A stretch of DNA of 64,000 bases from Paraconexibacter antarcticus (GTDB taxonomy: Bacteria > Actinomycetota > Thermoleophilia > Solirubrobacterales > Solirubrobacteraceae). The translations under genes were made by a program, and so were the position numbers. Below, one piece after another: positions 56,233 through 64,000 of the stretch; position 1 is the first letter of the stretch, and every line of letters starts with the position of its first letter. The stretch is from positions 2,728,001 to 2,792,000 of the forward strand of contig NZ_CP098502.1 of assembly GCF_024220175.1 (NCBI RefSeq), given 5' to 3'. Under the pieces are notes generated by a model, which worked only from the letters and a program-made list of their open reading frames with translations, was not told where the DNA came from and did not search any database.

Positions 56233-57894
56233 TTGGCCACGTCGACCCCCACCTCCGCCGAAGAACCCGCCCGTCCCCGCAAGAGCAGCGGCGTGGCCCG
56301 CAACACCGTGATCTTCTCGATCGCCACGGGTCTGAGCCGCATCATGGGCCTCGTGCGGGAGGTCGTCGCGTCCCGCTACTTCGGGACCGGCGGCGGTGCC
56401 TCCGCGTTCACGCTCGCCTTCCAGTTCCCGAACCTCGTCCGCAGCCTCTTCGCCGACGCGGCCATCAGCGCCGCGTTCGTGCCGGTCTTCACCGAGCTGC
56501 TCGAGAAGGACCAGAAGAAGGACGCCTTCCAGCTCGCGAGCACGCTGCTCTTCTGCATCATCGCGGCGCTCGGCGCGATCACCGCGCTGTTCATCGTCTT
56601 CGCCGGCACGATCATGCCGATCTTCCTCGGCCCGGAGTTCACGGGGCCGCTCGTGGACCTCACGGTCGGCCTGAGCCAGGTGCTCTTCCCGATCGTCCTG
56701 CTGCTCGGGGTCAACGGGCTCGTCGTCGGGATCCTCAACGCGTACGGGCACTTCGCGATCCCGGCGATCGCGCCGCTCGTGTGGAACATCGTGATCATCG
56801 GCTGCCTCATCGTCGTGCGGCCGCTGTTCAAGGGCGACGACCAGCTCTACGGCTACGCGGTCGGCGTCCTCATCGGGACCGTCGTGCAGCTCGTCATGGC
56901 GCTGCCCGTCCTCGGGCGGCTCGGCTTCAAGTTCTCGCCGACGGTCAGCCTCCGGGACGAGCGCATCAAGCGGGTCTTCGTCCTGATGCTGCCGATCACG
57001 ATCAGCCTCGGGGTCATCAACTTCGACCTGTACATCAACTCGAGCCTCGGGACGCTCGTCTCGGAGGCCGCGCCGCGCGCCATCGACGCCGCGTTCCGCA
57101 TCTACATGCTCCCGCAGGGCATGTTCTCCGTGGCGCTCGCGACCGTCCTCTTCCCGACGCTGAGCCGCTACGCCGCCCGCCGCGACCTCGAGGGCCTGCG
57201 CGCGACGATGGCCACCGGCTCGCGGCAGATCTTCATGCTGCTCGTGCCGGCCGGCGCCTTCTGCGCTGTCCTCGCCACGCCGATCGTGCGCCTCGTCTAC
57301 CAGCGTGGCGCCTTCGACGCGACGTCGACCGCGCTCGTGTCCACCGCGCTCTTCTGGTTCTCCTTCAGCCTCCCGTTCGCCGGCGTGAACCTCCTGCTCA
57401 CGCGCACGTTCTTCAGCCTCCAGCGGCCCTGGATCCCGACCGGCCTGGCCGCGGCGAACCTCCTCGTGAACGTCGTCATCAGCCTCCTGCTCTACAAGCC
57501 GTTCGGCGTCGCGGGCCTCGTCATCGGCACCGCGGTCGCCAGCGCCGGCATGACCATCGGCCAGTCCTACTATCTGCGCCGCCTGCTCCACGGCAGCCTC
57601 GAGGGCGGCGCCATGGCGCACGCGCTCCTGCGCATCGTCAACGCGAGCGGCCTGCTGGGCATCGTGAGCTACGGGACGTGGTGGGGCATCGACCACGTCC
57701 TCGGCCGCTCCACCGCCGCGCAGATACTCGCCGTCGTGACGGCCGCGACCACCGGGTTCATCGTCTACGCCGGCGCGGTCCTCACCCTCGACGTCCCCGA
57801 GGCCGGCCAGATCCAGCGTCTCGTCACCCGCCGCTTCCGCCGCGCGCCCGCCGCGCCGGCGCCCCCGGCCCCGCCCGCGAGCCCGCTCCCATGA
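56233..57894 (+). CDS. murJ: Lipid II flippase MurJ
   Basis: Flips lipid II to the outer membrane face for peptidoglycan assembly; MOP superfamily, about 14 helices. 553 residues from TTG-56233: a Pro/Thr/Glu tail, then VARNTVIFSIATGLSRIMGL and REVVASRYFGTGGGASAFTLA, a hallmark of MurJ, and LLLVPAGAFCAVLATPI later. TTG is preferred because TACCCT sits eight bases before it; the upstream in-frame GTG-56203 lies ahead of that box. It ends in a Pro/Ala tail, and the methyltransferase ATG overlaps its stop (ATGA). Confidence 0.93.
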   Translation: MATSTPTSAEEPARPRKSSGVARNTVIFSIATGLSRIMGLVREVVASRYFGTGGGASAFTLAFQFPNLVRSLFADAAISAAFVPVFTELLEKDQKKDAFQLASTLLFCIIAALGAITALFIVFAGTIMPIFLGPEFTGPLVDLTVGLSQVLFPIVLLLGVNGLVVGILNAYGHFAIPAIAPLVWNIVIIGCLIVVRPLFKGDDQLYGYAVGVLIGTVVQLVMALPVLGRLGFKFSPTVSLRDERIKRVFVLMLPITISLGVINFDLYINSSLGTLVSEAAPRAIDAAFRIYMLPQGMFSVALATVLFPTLSRYAARRDLEGLRATMATGSRQIFMLLVPAGAFCAVLATPIVRLVYQRGAFDATSTALVSTALFWFSFSLPFAGVNLLLTRTFFSLQRPWIPTGLAAANLLVNVVISLLLYKPFGVAGLVIGTAVASAGMTIGQSYYLRRLLHGSLEGGAMAHALLRIVNASGLLGIVSYGTWWGIDHVLGRSTAAQILAVVTAATTGFIVYAGAVLTLDVPEAGQIQRLVTRRFRRAPAAPAPPAPPASPLP

Positions 57895-58685
57895 CCGACT
57901 GGTCGCTCGGCAGCTACGAGCGCACCGCCGCCGAGCTCGAGCCCGTGAGCCGGCTCGTCGTCGAGCGCGCCGGCATCGCCCCCGGGGACCGCGTCCTCGA
58001 CGTCGCCTGCGGCACCGGCAACGCCGCGCTGAAGGCCGCCGAGCGCGGCGCGCAGGTGACGGGCGTCGACCTCGCCGAGCGCCTCGTCCGCGTCGCCGCC
58101 GCCCGCGCGCAGGCCGCGGGGCTCGACGCGCGCTTCCTCGTCGGCGACGCCCAGGACCTCCCGGTGGAGGACGCGAGCGCCGACGCCGTCCTCAGCGTCT
58201 TCGGCGTCATGTTCGCGCCCGACGCCCGCCGCGCCGCCGCCGAGATCGTCCGCGTCCTCGCCCCGGGCGGCCGTGCGCTCGTCACCGCCTGGGTGCGCAG
58301 CGGCGCCCTCGCCGAGGTCTCGGCCGCCACCGCCCGCGCCCAGGCCGCGCTGTCGCCCGAGGACCCCGACGGCCCGCCGCCGCCCGGCCGCACCGCGACG
58401 GACTGGAGCGACGCGCCGACGGTCGCCGGCCTCTTCGCCGGGCACCCGGTGACGGTCACCCTCTCCGAGGAGGGGCTCGCCTTCCGCGCGCCGTCGCCGG
58501 ATGCCTGGGTCCGCGAGCAGGCCGAGCACCACCCGGTCTGGCTCGGAGCGCGGCAGCGGCTCGGCGAGGAGCGGTTCGCCGCCCTGGCCCGCGAGATGGT
58601 GGAGATCCTGCTCGCCCACAACGAGGACCCGGCGGGCCTGCAGGTCACGAGCCGTTACACGATCGCGACGATCACCCGGGACTGA
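57891..58685 (+). CDS. Class I SAM-dependent methyltransferase
   Basis: 264 residues, small-molecule methyltransferase fold. SAM motif [20 protein letters not shown], post-I acid [21 protein letters not shown] (motif II) and [14 protein letters not shown] (motif III) are clear; the later half is a substrate domain without markers. UbiE/type-11 group most likely. The ATGA overlap with murJ suggests coupled translation, but the family gives no clear link to peptidoglycan. Confidence 0.85.
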   Translation: MTDWSLGSYERTAAELEPVSRLVVERAGIAPGDRVLDVACGTGNAALKAAERGAQVTGVDLAERLVRVAAARAQAAGLDARFLVGDAQDLPVEDASADAVLSVFGVMFAPDARRAAAEIVRVLAPGGRALVTAWVRSGALAEVSAATARAQAALSPEDPDGPPPPGRTATDWSDAPTVAGLFAGHPVTVTLSEEGLAFRAPSPDAWVREQAEHHPVWLGARQRLGEERFAALAREMVEILLAHNEDPAGLQVTSRYTIATITRD

Positions 58686-58740
58686 ACCGTCCCGCCGGCG
58701 TACGAACGGGGGCGGCGGGGCCGTATCCTCAGCGGACTCC

Positions 58741-60546
58741 ATGAGCGACCAGTCCCTGATCCGGAATTTCTCCATCATCGCCCACATCGACCACGGGAAG
58801 TCGACCCTGGCCGACCGCATCCTGGAGATGACCCACACGGTCGATGCCCGCGGCATGCGCGACCAGGTGCTCGACTCGATGGAGCTCGAGCGCGAGCGGG
58901 GGATCACGATCAAGGCGCAGGCCGTCCGCGTCGCCTACACGGCGAAGGACGGCATCACCTACCAGCTGCACCTCATCGACACGCCCGGTCACGTCGACTT
59001 CACCTACGAGGTCAGCCGCTCGCTCGCGGCGTGCGAGGGCGCGCTGCTCGTCGTCGACGCCTCCCAGGGCGTCGAGGCCCAGACGCTGGCGAACACGTAC
59101 CTCGCGGTCGAGGCGGGCCTCGAGATCATTCCCTGCCTGAACAAGCTCGACCTCCCGGGCGCGGAGCCCGAGCGGGTCGCCGGCGAGGTCGCCGACCTCC
59201 TCGGTGAGGACCCCGACGCGATCAAGCGCATCTCCGGCAAGACCGGCATGGGTGTCGAGGAGGTCCTCGAGGAGCTCGTGCTGCGCGTCCCGCCGCCGTC
59301 GGGCGACCCGGACGGCGCGCCGCGGGCGGTCATCTTCGACTCCGAGTTCGACCAGTACCGCGGGGTCGTCGCCTACATCCGCATGGTCGACGGCACGCTG
59401 AAGAAGGGCGACGCGATCCGCGCGATGGCGGCCCAGACCGAGGCCGACATCGACGAGATCGGCTTCTTCACCCCGAAGATGACGGCGACCGACAAGCTCA
59501 CCGCGGGCGAGGTCGGCTACGTCATCACCGGGCTGAAGGACGTCACGCTCCTGCGCGTCGGCGACACGCTGACGACGAAGCACCACGGCGCGACCGAGGC
59601 TCTCCCGGGGTACAAGGAGGTCCAGCCGATGGTCTTCTGCGGCCTCTTCCCGATCGACGGGGACGACTACCCGGACCTCCGCGACGCGCTCGAGAAGCTC
59701 ACCCTCAACGACGCGGCGCTCGACTGGCAGCCGGAGACGTCGGACGCCCTCGGCTTCGGCTTCCGCGTCGGCTTCCTCGGCCTGCTGCACATGGACATCG
59801 TCCGCGAGCGCCTCGAGCGCGAGTACAACCTCGAGCTCATCGGGACGATGCCGTCGGTGGGCTTCGAGGTGACGCTGACCAACGGCGAGGAGCTCGAGGT
59901 CCACAACCCGTCGGACTTCCCCGACCCCCAGCGGGTTGCCGAGGTCCGCGAGCCCTTCGTCCGGGCGCAGATGCTCATGCCGAAGGAGTACGTCGGCACG
60001 GTCATGGAGCTCTGCCAGGAGAAGCGCGGCGAGCACGCCGGCATGCACTACCTCTCGGCCGACCGCGTGAACCTCGAGTACGACCTCCCGCTCAGCGAGA
60101 TCGTCATGGACTTCTTCGACCAGCTGAAGTCGCGGACGCGCGGCTACGCCTCGCTCGACTACGAGATCACCGGCATGCGCGCGTCGAACCTCGTCCGCCT
60201 CGACGTCCTGCTCGGCGGCGACGCCGTCGACGCGCTGAGCATGCTCGTCCACAAGGACAAGGCCTACGCCTTCGGCCGCACGCTCGCCGAGAAGCTCCAG
60301 AAGAAGATCCCGCGCCAGCAGTACGACGTCCCGATCCAGGCCGCGATCGGCTCGAACGTCGTCGCCCGCGAGACCGTGAAGGCCTTCCGCAAGGACGTCA
60401 CCGCCAAGTGCTACGGCGGCGACATCTCCCGCAAGCGCAAGCTCCTCGAGCGCCAGAAGGAGGGCAAGAAGCGGATGAAGCAGGTCGGCCGCGTCGAGGT
60501 GCCCCAGGAGGCGTTCCTCGCGGTGCTCGAGCTCGGGGACAAGTAG
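58741..60546 (+). CDS. lepA: Elongation factor 4 (LepA)
   Basis: Ribosome-bound GTPase implicated in 30S assembly/back-translocation. 601 residues; starts [20 protein letters not shown], with [31 protein letters not shown] and the LepA-specific C-terminal [26 protein letters not shown] lies eleven bases before the ATG. A long stem-loop follows its stop. Confidence 0.97.
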   Translation: MSDQSLIRNFSIIAHIDHGKSTLADRILEMTHTVDARGMRDQVLDSMELERERGITIKAQAVRVAYTAKDGITYQLHLIDTPGHVDFTYEVSRSLAACEGALLVVDASQGVEAQTLANTYLAVEAGLEIIPCLNKLDLPGAEPERVAGEVADLLGEDPDAIKRISGKTGMGVEEVLEELVLRVPPPSGDPDGAPRAVIFDSEFDQYRGVVAYIRMVDGTLKKGDAIRAMAAQTEADIDEIGFFTPKMTATDKLTAGEVGYVITGLKDVTLLRVGDTLTTKHHGATEALPGYKEVQPMVFCGLFPIDGDDYPDLRDALEKLTLNDAALDWQPETSDALGFGFRVGFLGLLHMDIVRERLEREYNLELIGTMPSVGFEVTLTNGEELEVHNPSDFPDPQRVAEVREPFVRAQMLMPKEYVGTVMELCQEKRGEHAGMHYLSADRVNLEYDLPLSEIVMDFFDQLKSRTRGYASLDYEITGMRASNLVRLDVLLGGDAVDALSMLVHKDKAYAFGRTLAEKLQKKIPRQQYDVPIQAAIGSNVVARETVKAFRKDVTAKCYGGDISRKRKLLERQKEGKKRMKQVGRVEVPQEAFLAVLELGDK

Positions 60547-60557
60547 GCCCCCGGGTC

Positions 60558-60606
60558 GCCGAGTGTGGCTGAGGTTCGCGCGAGGCGAACCTCAGCCACC
60601 CTCGGC
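60558..60606 (+). terminator. Long near-perfect hairpin after lepA
   Basis: A 15-bp perfect stem (60565-60579 with 60585-60599; GTGGCTGAGGTTCGC and its complement) is capped by a GCGAG loop and extended by GCCGAG/CTCGGC after a single mismatch, about 21 bp in all. It sits 12 bases beyond the stop and has no T-tract. Confidence 0.65.
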
Positions 60607-60621
60607 GCTAGCGTCCCGGGC

Positions 60622-61403
60622 ATGGACCTCGGACTGCACGGGAAGGCCTGCATCGTCACCGGCGCGAGCCGCGGGATCGGGCTGGAGACGGCCCGGCGGC
60701 TGGCCGCCGAGGGCGCGCACGTGCTGCTCGTCGGCCGGGACGCGGGCACCCTCGCGGCCGCCGCCCGGGAGACCGGCGGCACCGCGTTCGCCGCCGACGT
60801 CACGGCGGCCGGCGCCGAGGCCGGGATCGTCGCCCCTGCGAGGCGGCGTTCGGCGGCGTCGACGTGCTCGTCAACAACGCGGGGACCTCGTTCGCCCGGC
60901 CGCTCGACGAGCTGACCGACGAGGACTGGCTCGACCAGTACGCGCTCCACGTCCTGGCGCCCATGCGGCTCATGCGCCTCGCGGCCCCGAAGATGGCGGC
61001 GCGCGGCGGCGGGCGCATCGTGAACGTCTGCTCCAGCGCGGGCAAGCGCCCGTCCCAGACGAACGCGGCCTACAGCGTCACGAAGGCCGCGCAGCTGTCG
61101 CTCTCGCGCCTCTTCGCCGACCGCCACGCCGCCGACGGCGTGCTCGTCAACGCGGTCGCGCCCGGCCCGGTGAGCACTCCGCTGTGGATGGCGGACGGCG
61201 GCCTCGCCGACCAGAACGCGGCGAGCGCCGGCGTGACCCGCGAGGAGGCGCTCGCCGCCCAGCAGGCGAAGGTCCCGCTCGGGCGCTTCGCCGCGCCGGG
61301 GGAGATCGCGGACGTCATCGTCTTCCTCTGCAGCGCCCGTGCCTCGACGGTCACGGGCGCGGCGTGGTCGGCGGACGGCGGCGCGGTCGCGATCATCGTC
61401 TGA
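60622..61403 (+). pseudogene. Short-chain dehydrogenase, disrupted by a one-base deletion
   Basis: Two frames give one complete SDR of about 260 residues. The first frame (ATG-60622, TAGCGT box seven bases upstream) carries the cofactor loop TGASRGIGLETARRL and the strand-2 region; it goes wrong after AEAGIVA. The second frame resumes at about 60837 with CEAAFGGVDVLVNNAGTSF and runs to VTGAAWSADGGAVAIIV, including active-site Ser in VCSSAGKRPS and YSVTKAAQ. One base is missing in the CCCC run at 60833-60836 (GCC-GCC-TGC would restore it). The rest of the protein is well conserved, so a recent mutation or a sequencing error is as likely as true loss. Confidence 0.8.
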
Positions 61404-61415
61404 CCGCCCCGCGGG

Positions 61416-62096
61416 TCAGTGCAGGATGTTCACCGCGCGGGCCGCGACGAGGGCGACGGTGACGAACGAGGTCACCGACTGCAGGAGCATCATGAGCTTC
61501 GCGGCGTGGCTGAACGGCATGGTGTCGGTCGGGGAGAACGCCGTCGCGTTCGTGAACGAGAGGTAGACGTAGTCGACGAAGCCGGGCATCCAGCCGGGCG
61601 GGGCGTGCGCGCCGTCGTCCATCTGCGGGAAGAAGAAGTCGGGGGCGACCGGCGTCACCGCCTCGGCGTCCGAGCGCAGCGCGGGACCGCCGCGGTCGAC
61701 CTCCCAGTACAGGACGGCGAACACGAGGACCGTCGCGAGCCACAGGGTCGCGGCCGCGCCGAGGAGCGTGCGACCCGAGACCCCGTTCGCGCTGACGAGG
61801 TCGACGACGAGCTGCACGAGGGCGGCGAAGTTCGCGACGCTGACGAGGCCGATGACCGCGATCGCGAGCCGGCGGCGCCGGGCGCTGCGGGCGGGCGGCG
61901 TCGACATCGCCCAGGGCGTCGAGTACGCGAGGACGGCGAGCAGGACACCGCAGAGCGCGGGCACCGCCCAGCGCGGACCGAGCGAGAGGCGCTCGGGCAG
62001 CAGCGCGTACAGGACGAGGACGAGGGCGATCGCGAGCTGCGCATCCCAGAACGGTTCGATGCGGTGCGGGACGGGGGCGGGCCGGGGCGTGGACAC
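61416..62096 (-). CDS. Multi-pass membrane protein, DUF1345-like
   Basis: 226 residues with five or six hydrophobic helices (LAIALVLVLYALLPERLSL, AVPALCGVLLAVLAYS, IGLVSVANFAALVQLVVDLV, LWLATVLVFAVLYWEVDRGG). The end, YVYLSFTNATAFSPTDTMPF then LLQSVTSFVTVALVAARAVN, resembles DUF1345 proteins and, distantly, two-pore potassium-channel halves (a short re-entrant hydrophilic stretch between two helices); no TVGYG filter is present. GTG-62096 diverges from the MaoC-type gene. Function unknown. Confidence 0.7.
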   Translation of the reverse strand: MSTPRPAPVPHRIEPFWDAQLAIALVLVLYALLPERLSLGPRWAVPALCGVLLAVLAYSTPWAMSTPPARSARRRRLAIAVIGLVSVANFAALVQLVVDLVSANGVSGRTLLGAAATLWLATVLVFAVLYWEVDRGGPALRSDAEAVTPVAPDFFFPQMDDGAHAPPGWMPGFVDYVYLSFTNATAFSPTDTMPFSHAAKLMMLLQSVTSFVTVALVAARAVNILH

Positions 62097-62123
62097 GGGT
62101 GCGCCGGATACTAGGGTTGGCAC

Positions 62124-62564
62124 ATGTCCGTGAGCACCACCGCCGTCGGCAAGCGCTATCCCCCGACGGTCTACGCGGTCGGCCGCGAGAAGATCCGCGA
62201 GTACGCCATGGCGGTGGGGGAGACGAACCCGCTGCACCACGACGTCGAGGCGGCGCGCGCCGCGGGCTACGCGGACCTCGTCGCCCCGCCGATGTTCTGC
62301 GTCGTCTACTGCGCCCCGGCGCTCGGCCCGGGGCTCTTCGACCCCGAGGTCGGGATCGACTTCGCGCGGATGGTCCACGGCGGCCAGCAGTTCCGCTGGG
62401 GGCCGCTCGTCGTCGCGGGCGACGAGATCACGACCGCGGTGTCGGTGACGTCGATCTCCGAGGACGGCGGCCGCCGGTACTTCGTCTTCGAGTCCGTGTC
62501 CACCAACCAGGCCGGCGACACCGTGTGCGTCGGCACCTGGACCAACATCGTGCGAGGCGCCTGA
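62124..62564 (+). CDS. MaoC-fold dehydratase, HadA-like subunit
   Basis: 146 residues, hot-dog fold. KRYPPTVYAVGREKIREYA, ETNPLHHDVEAARAAGYADL and APPMFCVVYC match the mycobacterial FAS-II (3R)-hydroxyacyl dehydratase partner HadA/HadC (UPF0336 group), which lacks the full catalytic His-Asp pair and needs a second subunit. The second subunit gene follows one base later. TAGGGT six bases before the ATG. Likely acts on acyl-CoA or acyl-ACP intermediates; whether for fatty-acid synthesis or another pathway is open. Confidence 0.83.
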   Translation: MSVSTTAVGKRYPPTVYAVGREKIREYAMAVGETNPLHHDVEAARAAGYADLVAPPMFCVVYCAPALGPGLFDPEVGIDFARMVHGGQQFRWGPLVVAGDEITTAVSVTSISEDGGRRYFVFESVSTNQAGDTVCVGTWTNIVRGA

Positions 62565-62565
62565 C

Positions 62566-62964
62566 ATGTCCGAGACCGACTTCACCCCCGGCGCGGCGCT
62601 GCCCGAGCTGAAGGTCACGCCCGACCGCTTCCTCACCGTCCGGTACGCGGGCGCGTCCGGCGACTTCAACCCGATCCACATCGACGAGGAGTTCGCCAAG
62701 CAGGTCGGGCTGCCGGGCCGGATCCTCCACGGGCTGTGGACGATGGCGCAGGTCGCGCGCGCCCAGACCGAGGCGGCCGGCGGGCCGCACGCGCTGAAGG
62801 CGCTCGAGGTGCAGTTCCGCGGGATGGGCGTCCCCGAGGCCGAGGTGACCGTGACGTCGACCGTCCGCGAGGTCTCGGCCGGGATCGCCTCGGTCGACAC
62901 CGTCGCGGAGCAGAACGGCGCGGCGATCATCCGCAACGCGACGGCGGAGCTTGCGGTCGGCTGA
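62566..62964 (+). CDS. MaoC-fold dehydratase, HadB-like catalytic subunit
   Basis: 132 residues. The catalytic (R)-hydratase signature is clear: YAGASGDFNPIHIDEEFAK (Asp and His in D-F-N-P-I-H), then GLPGRILHGLWTMAQVA. It starts one base after the HadA-like stop, so the two form a heterodimer from one message. Together they should dehydrate (3R)-hydroxyacyl substrates. No FAS-II genes are adjacent, so the physiological pathway is inferred from the family only. Confidence 0.87.
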   Translation: MSETDFTPGAALPELKVTPDRFLTVRYAGASGDFNPIHIDEEFAKQVGLPGRILHGLWTMAQVARAQTEAAGGPHALKALEVQFRGMGVPEAEVTVTSTVREVSAGIASVDTVAEQNGAAIIRNATAELAVG

Positions 62965-63025
62965 CGGCGGCGGCCGGTCGCCGTCCGGTTCGTGATGCGC
63001 GCGGAACGCCACCCGCGGCCCGGCC

Positions 63026-63031
63026 TAGACT
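63026..63031 (+). promoter_or_regulatory. Leaderless-type -10 box of hrcA
   Basis: TAGACT followed by eight bases and then GTG-63040, with no ribosome site. No CIRCE inverted repeat is visible before the gene. Confidence 0.55.
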
Positions 63032-63039
63032 GAGGCGCA

Positions 63040-64000
63040 GTGCTGCTCACCCCCCGTCAGGAGCTCATCCTCCGGAAGGTCGTCGAGGCCTACGCGGCGA
63101 CCGGTGCGCCGGTCGGCTCGAAGGCGCTCGCGCTCGACGGGGACCTCGACTGCGGGCCCTCGACGATCCGCAACGAGCTCGCGGTCCTGGAGGACGGGGG
63201 GCTGCTCGCGCATCCGCACACGTCCGCGGGCCGCGTCCCGACCGACGCGGGACATCGGTACCACGTCGACCGCCTGCTCCACGGCCCGGACCGCCTCCCG
63301 GGCCGGGCGGGGGCGGCGCCGAAGATGGACCTGCAGCTCGTCCGCCGCGAGATCGACGAGGCGATGCGGGTGACGACCGAGACGCTCTCGCAGGTGACGA
63401 ACCTCATGGCGATCGTCTCCGCGCCGCCGATCGAGACCGCGACGATCCGCCACGTCGAGGTCCTCGCCCTGCAGCCGCAGGTCCTCATGGTCGTCGTCAT
63501 CACCTCGACCGGTGGCGTGACGAAGCGCGTCTTCACCTTCGACCATCCCGTCGATCCCGGCCTCGTCGCCTGGGCGGGCGACGAGCTGAACGGGCGCCTC
63601 GTCGGCGTCGGCCTCGGTGCCCGCTCCCTGCGCACACGCCTCTCCGACCCGACGCTCGGCACCCGCGAGCGGGCCTTCCTCGACGCGCTCGCCCCGGCGT
63701 TCGTCGACCTCGCCTCGACCGCCGAGGACTCGCTCTACGTCGACGGCGCCGGCCGGCTGCTGGCCGAGCACCGGCTGCAGGACGTCGGCCAGATCGAGGA
63801 GATCATGGCGATGCTCGAGCGGCGCGTCTCGCTCCTCGGGGTCCTCCAGAGCGCGCTCGGGGAGCCGGATGTCCTCGTCCGCATCGGCTCGGAGAACCTC
63901 GAGCACGCCCCGGCGCTGCGCTCGCTCGCGCTCGTGGCGGCGGGCTACGGCCTCCCGGCGCGCAAGCTGGGTACCGTGTCGGTCATCGGGCCGGTCCGGA
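63040..64000 (+). CDS. hrcA: Heat-inducible transcription repressor HrcA, 3'-truncated by window edge
   Basis: Repressor of heat-shock genes (groESL, dnaK operons) that binds CIRCE operators and is kept folded by GroEL. 320 residues are present without a stop. Winged-helix N-terminus: LTPRQELILRKVVEAYAATG, then LDCGPSTIRNELAVLEDGGL and HTSAGRVPTDAGHRYHVD, all diagnostic; the dimer/inserted domain follows (VTTETLSQVTNLMAIVSAP). GTG-63040 is the expected start. Beyond the window dnaJ or grpE would be expected. Confidence 0.95.
   Translation, partial: MLLTPRQELILRKVVEAYAATGAPVGSKALALDGDLDCGPSTIRNELAVLEDGGLLAHPHTSAGRVPTDAGHRYHVDRLLHGPDRLPGRAGAAPKMDLQLVRREIDEAMRVTTETLSQVTNLMAIVSAPPIETATIRHVEVLALQPQVLMVVVITSTGGVTKRVFTFDHPVDPGLVAWAGDELNGRLVGVGLGARSLRTRLSDPTLGTRERAFLDALAPAFVDLASTAEDSLYVDGAGRLLAEHRLQDVGQIEEIMAMLERRVSLLGVLQSALGEPDVLVRIGSENLEHAPALRSLALVAAGYGLPARKLGTVSVIGPVR

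Noticed and set aside
62965..63039. CIRCE operator before hrcA
   Set aside because: No TTAGCACTC inverted repeat was found in the gap between the MaoC-type gene and hrcA.

Overview
The window reads as a contiguous piece of a very high-GC bacterial chromosome. Dense operons, frequent GTG/TTG starts and gene order suggest a deep-branching actinobacterium, most likely class Thermoleophilia (Solirubrobacterales or Patulibacter-like). That placement is inference from gene order and composition, because no rRNA is present. Every core gene is housekeeping, and there is no prophage, insertion sequence or CRISPR array.

Layout: (1) 1-6.1 kb: proteostasis genes tig (5'-truncated by the window), clpP and clpX, then an NADH pyrophosphatase; a divergent MFS efflux/TetR pair sits between tig and clpP. 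(2) 6.2-14.1 kb: two small unknown proteins, valS-folC, a 39-residue membrane peptide, a secreted SGNH hydrolase, a zinc-ribbon membrane protein, ndk and maf. (3) 14.2-22.7 kb: the cell-elongation and RNA-processing operon mreB-mreC-mreD-mrdA-rodA-rng-rplU-rpmA. (4) 22.7-41.7 kb: the conserved series rpmA-obgE-proB-proA-nadD-rsfS, split by two accessory blocks. The first block (22.7-29.2 kb) carries a cupredoxin lipoprotein, a hairpin-rich repeat array, lepB, a 1219-residue amino-acid-permease/GGDEF/EAL fusion and an SDR. The second (31.7-38.4 kb) carries an ECF-type sigma factor with a membrane segment and Thr-rich tail, a secreted repeat protein, an ApbE flavin transferase, a bis-haem membrane protein, an Ala/Pro-rich membrane-anchored protein and two cupredoxins. 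(5) 40.9-48.9 kb: SDR, alpha/beta hydrolase, fusA, YchJ-like and PDZ proteins, tRNA-Ala(GGC), a coiled-coil protein and an epoxide-hydrolase-like protein. (6) 48.9-64 kb: leuS, comEA, comEC, holA, rpsT, murJ, a methyltransferase, lepA, a frameshifted SDR, a membrane protein, a pair of MaoC-fold dehydratase subunits and the start of hrcA. The series nadD-rsfS...comEA-comEC-holA-rpsT-lepA...hrcA parallels the Bacillus order.

The most interesting material is the 31.7-38.4 kb block. Two transcription units in it are preceded by nearly identical two-part elements that resemble ECF-sigma promoters, and a sigma gene lies beside them. Together they look like an envelope electron-transfer regulon using haem, copper and possibly covalent flavin. 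The second highlight is the single polypeptide joining an APC permease to HAMP, GAF, GGDEF and EAL domains, a candidate nutrient-sensing c-di-GMP 'transceptor'. A third is a recurrent TANNNT box placed 6-9 bases before start codons, which suggests that many transcripts here are leaderless.
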